Assembly (NCBI GenBank): GCA_946183145.1
Contig: CAMGZM010000001.1
Location: 186,001 to 250,000 of the forward strand
From: an uncultured Fretibacterium sp.
GTDB taxonomy: Bacteria > Synergistota > Synergistia > Synergistales > Aminobacteriaceae
Direction: 5' to 3'
DNA: 64,000 bases
The translations under genes were made by a program, and so were the position numbers. The first letter of the stretch is position 1; every line of letters begins with the position of its first letter. The notes under the pieces are model-generated. The model saw nothing but the letters and a program-made list of their open reading frames with translations. It was not told where the DNA came from and did no database searches. This document shows, one piece after another, positions 62,021 to 64,000 of this stretch.

Positions 62021-62971
62021 GTGAAGTTATCAGAAATTGGAGCGAAATTAGGATTACGGGTAACGGGGAATGCGGATCGTGAAATAATAGGGGTGTCATC
62101 TCCTGAATACCCCCGTGAAAATACGATATGTGCAGTATGGGACAAGGGAGTAATGCAGAGGCTTGAAATATCGTATGCAGTGATGACGCGGGAGAAATAT
62201 ATCACCCCCGGAAGGGACGCAATAATCTGTGAAAATCCCCGTGCGAAACTGGCTGAATTAATATCACTTTTTACACCTTCACAAAACAAGCGTGGAATAG
62301 ATGCGAAAGCGGAAGTATCACCCAATGCAAAAATCTCACCCGACGCATACATATCCCCGTTCGCGTATGTTGGAGAGGGTTGCATAGTAGAAGCCGGAAG
62401 TGTGATAGAGCCTCACGCGGTACTGATGAAGGATGTGAAGATAGGACGTAATTGCCTGATACATTCCGGGGCAGTGATAGGTACTGACGGATTTGGCTTT
62501 GAGCGCACGGAAGCGGGAATAGTGAAGATCCCGCAAACAGGCGGGGTAACGATAAGTGATGACGTAGAAATCGGAGCCTGTACGACAATCGACAGGGGAA
62601 CGCTGAACGATACAATAATCGGAGCTGGAACGAAAATCGATAACCACGTACAAATCGGCCACAACGTAAAAATCGGGCGCAACTGCATAATCTGCTCAAT
62701 GTCTGGTATAGCTGGAAGCACGGAACTCGGCGACAACGTAACAATCTCGGTGCAAGCTGGAATAACGGACCATGTGAAAATCGGCTCAAACGTAACGATA
62801 GCGGGGCGTTCGGGAGTAACGAACGACATCAAGGACGGAGCAATAGTTTCAGGATTTCCTGCGAGAAATCACAATGATGCGAAACGAGCGTTAGTATTGG
62901 CTTCAGATTTGCCGCTTTTGGTGAAGAGATTGCACAAGGTCGAACGTCGATTAGACAGCATAACGCAATGA
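62021..62971 (+). CDS. lpxD: UDP-3-O-acyl-glucosamine N-acyltransferase
   Basis: 316 aa from a GTG at 62021 that gives the normal start ([11 protein letters not shown]) with GAGGAG about 11 nt upstream; an ATG at 61988 overlaps bamA. N-terminal uridine-binding domain, then hexapeptide repeats forming a left-handed beta helix with the catalytic region [13 protein letters not shown] and [27 protein letters not shown]. Adds the N-linked acyl chain in lipid A synthesis. Confidence 0.93.
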   Translation: MKLSEIGAKLGLRVTGNADREIIGVSSPEYPRENTICAVWDKGVMQRLEISYAVMTREKYITPGRDAIICENPRAKLAELISLFTPSQNKRGIDAKAEVSPNAKISPDAYISPFAYVGEGCIVEAGSVIEPHAVLMKDVKIGRNCLIHSGAVIGTDGFGFERTEAGIVKIPQTGGVTISDDVEIGACTTIDRGTLNDTIIGAGTKIDNHVQIGHNVKIGRNCIICSMSGIAGSTELGDNVTISVQAGITDHVKIGSNVTIAGRSGVTNDIKDGAIVSGFPARNHNDAKRALVLASDLPLLVKRLHKVERRLDSITQ

Positions 62972-63783
62972 GACGGTTAACGGACGAAATAACGATAAGG
63001 GGTCTAGGACTTCACAGCGGGAAGGATTGTTCATTAACGCTTGAGCCATATGATACGCCTGAAGTGATGATGAGAGTTTCTGATGAAGAATATCCGTTGC
63101 GAAAACTTTCTGCGGACGGAACTAGACGGGGCTCGGACTATATATTTCCTTCAGGAGAGACAGTGAGGACATGCGAGCATGTATTATCGTCATTATGTGG
63201 GCTGAAGATATATACGGGAGTGCGCATAACGGTAGACGGCGGAGAAATGCCAGCGGTTGATGGTTGTGCGAGAACACTTGTTGAAGCGATAATGCGTAAC
63301 TCATATGAAGACGGAGAAAAGTTGCAGTACGTAACAATCCGAGAGCCGTTAATAGTGTGTAGTGAGGACGGAAAAAGATTTGCGTGTGCATTTCCGTCGG
63401 ATAAATTTCACGTAACATACACTGTTGAATACCCTTATGTAGGGGTACAGACGTATGATTATGTTTCAGGTGAGACGAATTACGCGGAAGAAATAGCCCC
63501 TGCGAGAACGTTTGCGATGAGGAGCGAGGTTGAATATTTGCGTTCTCATGGAATGGCATTAGGAGGGACGTTGAAGAACGCGATATTAATCGGAGAAGAT
63601 ATAGAGGCCGACGGAGGGTTAAGATGGCCTGATGAATTTGTGCGTCATAAGGTGCTTGATATGATGGGCGACATATACTCATTAGGTTATCCAGTGAAAG
63701 CGCATGTGATCGCGATGAGGGCGGGTCATGAAATCCACTTGAGATTAGCGGAGAAGATGAAAGGAGCAAAGATAGATGTCTGA
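62968..63783 (+). CDS. lpxC: UDP-3-O-acyl-GlcNAc deacetylase
   Basis: 271 aa, zinc enzyme of lipid A synthesis. Seen: [30 protein letters not shown] (zinc His), [43 protein letters not shown] (zinc His and Asp), [14 protein letters not shown] (catalytic His). Starts inside the lpxD stop (ATGA) and overlaps fabZ by 8 nt. Confidence 0.96.
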   Translation: MRRLTDEITIRGLGLHSGKDCSLTLEPYDTPEVMMRVSDEEYPLRKLSADGTRRGSDYIFPSGETVRTCEHVLSSLCGLKIYTGVRITVDGGEMPAVDGCARTLVEAIMRNSYEDGEKLQYVTIREPLIVCSEDGKRFACAFPSDKFHVTYTVEYPYVGVQTYDYVSGETNYAEEIAPARTFAMRSEVEYLRSHGMALGGTLKNAILIGEDIEADGGLRWPDEFVRHKVLDMMGDIYSLGYPVKAHVIAMRAGHEIHLRLAEKMKGAKIDV

Positions 63784-64000
63784 GATAGATATATTTGGAG
63801 TGATGAAGATGCTGAAGCACCGATACCCGTTTTTGATGGTAGACAGGATAACGGACTATGACGACATGCACGTAACGGGCTACAAGAACGTAACATACAA
63901 CGAGCCGTATTTTCAGGGCCATTTTCCCGGAGACCCCACAATGCCGGGGGTGCTGATAGTTGAAAGCATGGGACAGGTTACAAGCGTTCTTCTCGGTATA
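63776..64000 (+). CDS. fabZ: 3-hydroxyacyl-ACP dehydratase, 3' truncated by window end
   Basis: 75 codons are visible up to the window edge, starting at the ATG at 63776 within the lpxC 3' end. [11 protein letters not shown] is the hot-dog start; [21 protein letters not shown] carries the catalytic His and Glu. Dehydrates 3-hydroxyacyl-ACP in fatty-acid synthesis and balances lipid A and phospholipid supply with LpxC. In related genomes lpxA follows; it is outside the window. Confidence 0.93.
   Translation, partial: MSEIDIFGVMKMLKHRYPFLMVDRITDYDDMHVTGYKNVTYNEPYFQGHFPGDPTMPGVLIVESMGQVTSVLLGI

Noticed and set aside
63122-63922. 266-codon minus-strand frame
   Set aside because: It is antisense to lpxC and fabZ, which have clear motifs and overlaps; the frame has no family features.

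Overview
The window looks like a chromosomal segment of a diderm (outer-membrane) anaerobe, most likely of the phylum Synergistota (Synergistetes). The outer-membrane evidence is BamA, LpxD, LpxC and a full type II secretion set. The phylum hint is a GLUG-repeat surface protein at 25.7-27.3 kb whose tail (Gly-Gly-Cys-Asn, hydrophobic stretch, basic end) resembles the Synerg-CTERM sorting signal. Transport gene content (amino-acid ABC, BMP/nucleoside ABC, two TAXI receptors with a fused TRAP permease) and a glycerol locus of the GlpA-like/GlpB-like/DUF1667 type fit an amino-acid- and glycerol-using fermenter. No insertion sequence, prophage or CRISPR array was seen. All functions are read from sequence motifs; no database search was run.

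Layout. 0-3.8 kb: an amino-acid ABC locus with two tandem solute-binding proteins in a permuted domain order, a permease, and an ATPase fused to an RsbW-like domain; a small DUF3574-like gene lies on the other strand. 4.0-11.0 kb: glycerol uptake and oxidation (glpF, glpK, two flavoproteins, DUF1667 protein), interrupted by a small exported protein whose promoter spacer contains a run of 13 A. 11.0-17.2 kb: divergent nucleobase permease and BMP-type nucleoside ABC transporter. 17.2-20.5 kb: GDP-fucose synthase, rlmN, and two exported proteins of unknown role. 20.5-25.3 kb: ftsH behind a structured leader, tRNA-Gln, glmU, prs. 25.7-34.0 kb: GLUG surface protein, TRAP-TAXI transporter, TrpR-like regulator and MscS-type channel. 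34.0-37.7 kb: a candidate structured RNA of about 226 nt, an exported FMN/FAD reductase and a GltD-like oxidoreductase. 37.7-38.3 kb: a two-gene HNH nuclease cassette.

38.3-60.0 kb is dominated by minus-strand genes. gspH and gspG are followed, across a plus-strand rmd gene, by an unbroken run of 18 co-directional genes transcribed from hisZ through hisG, hisD, an acyl-ACP thioesterase, trkA, trkH, a spermidine-synthase-like membrane protein, an O-antigen-ligase-like protein, and gspJ-K-L-M-N-C-I-D-E-F. 60.2-64.0 kb: bamA, lpxD, lpxC and the start of fabZ, an envelope-biogenesis operon that runs off the window.

The least ordinary items are the ABC ATPase/RsbW-like fusion with its permuted binding proteins, the structured RNA ending 10 nt before the reductase start codon, the homopolymer-spaced promoter near 6.9 kb, the HNH two-gene cassette, and the O-antigen-ligase-like gene embedded in the pseudopilin operon. 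Several starts were moved inward from the longest open frame using ribosome-binding sites, and TTG or GTG starts are common.
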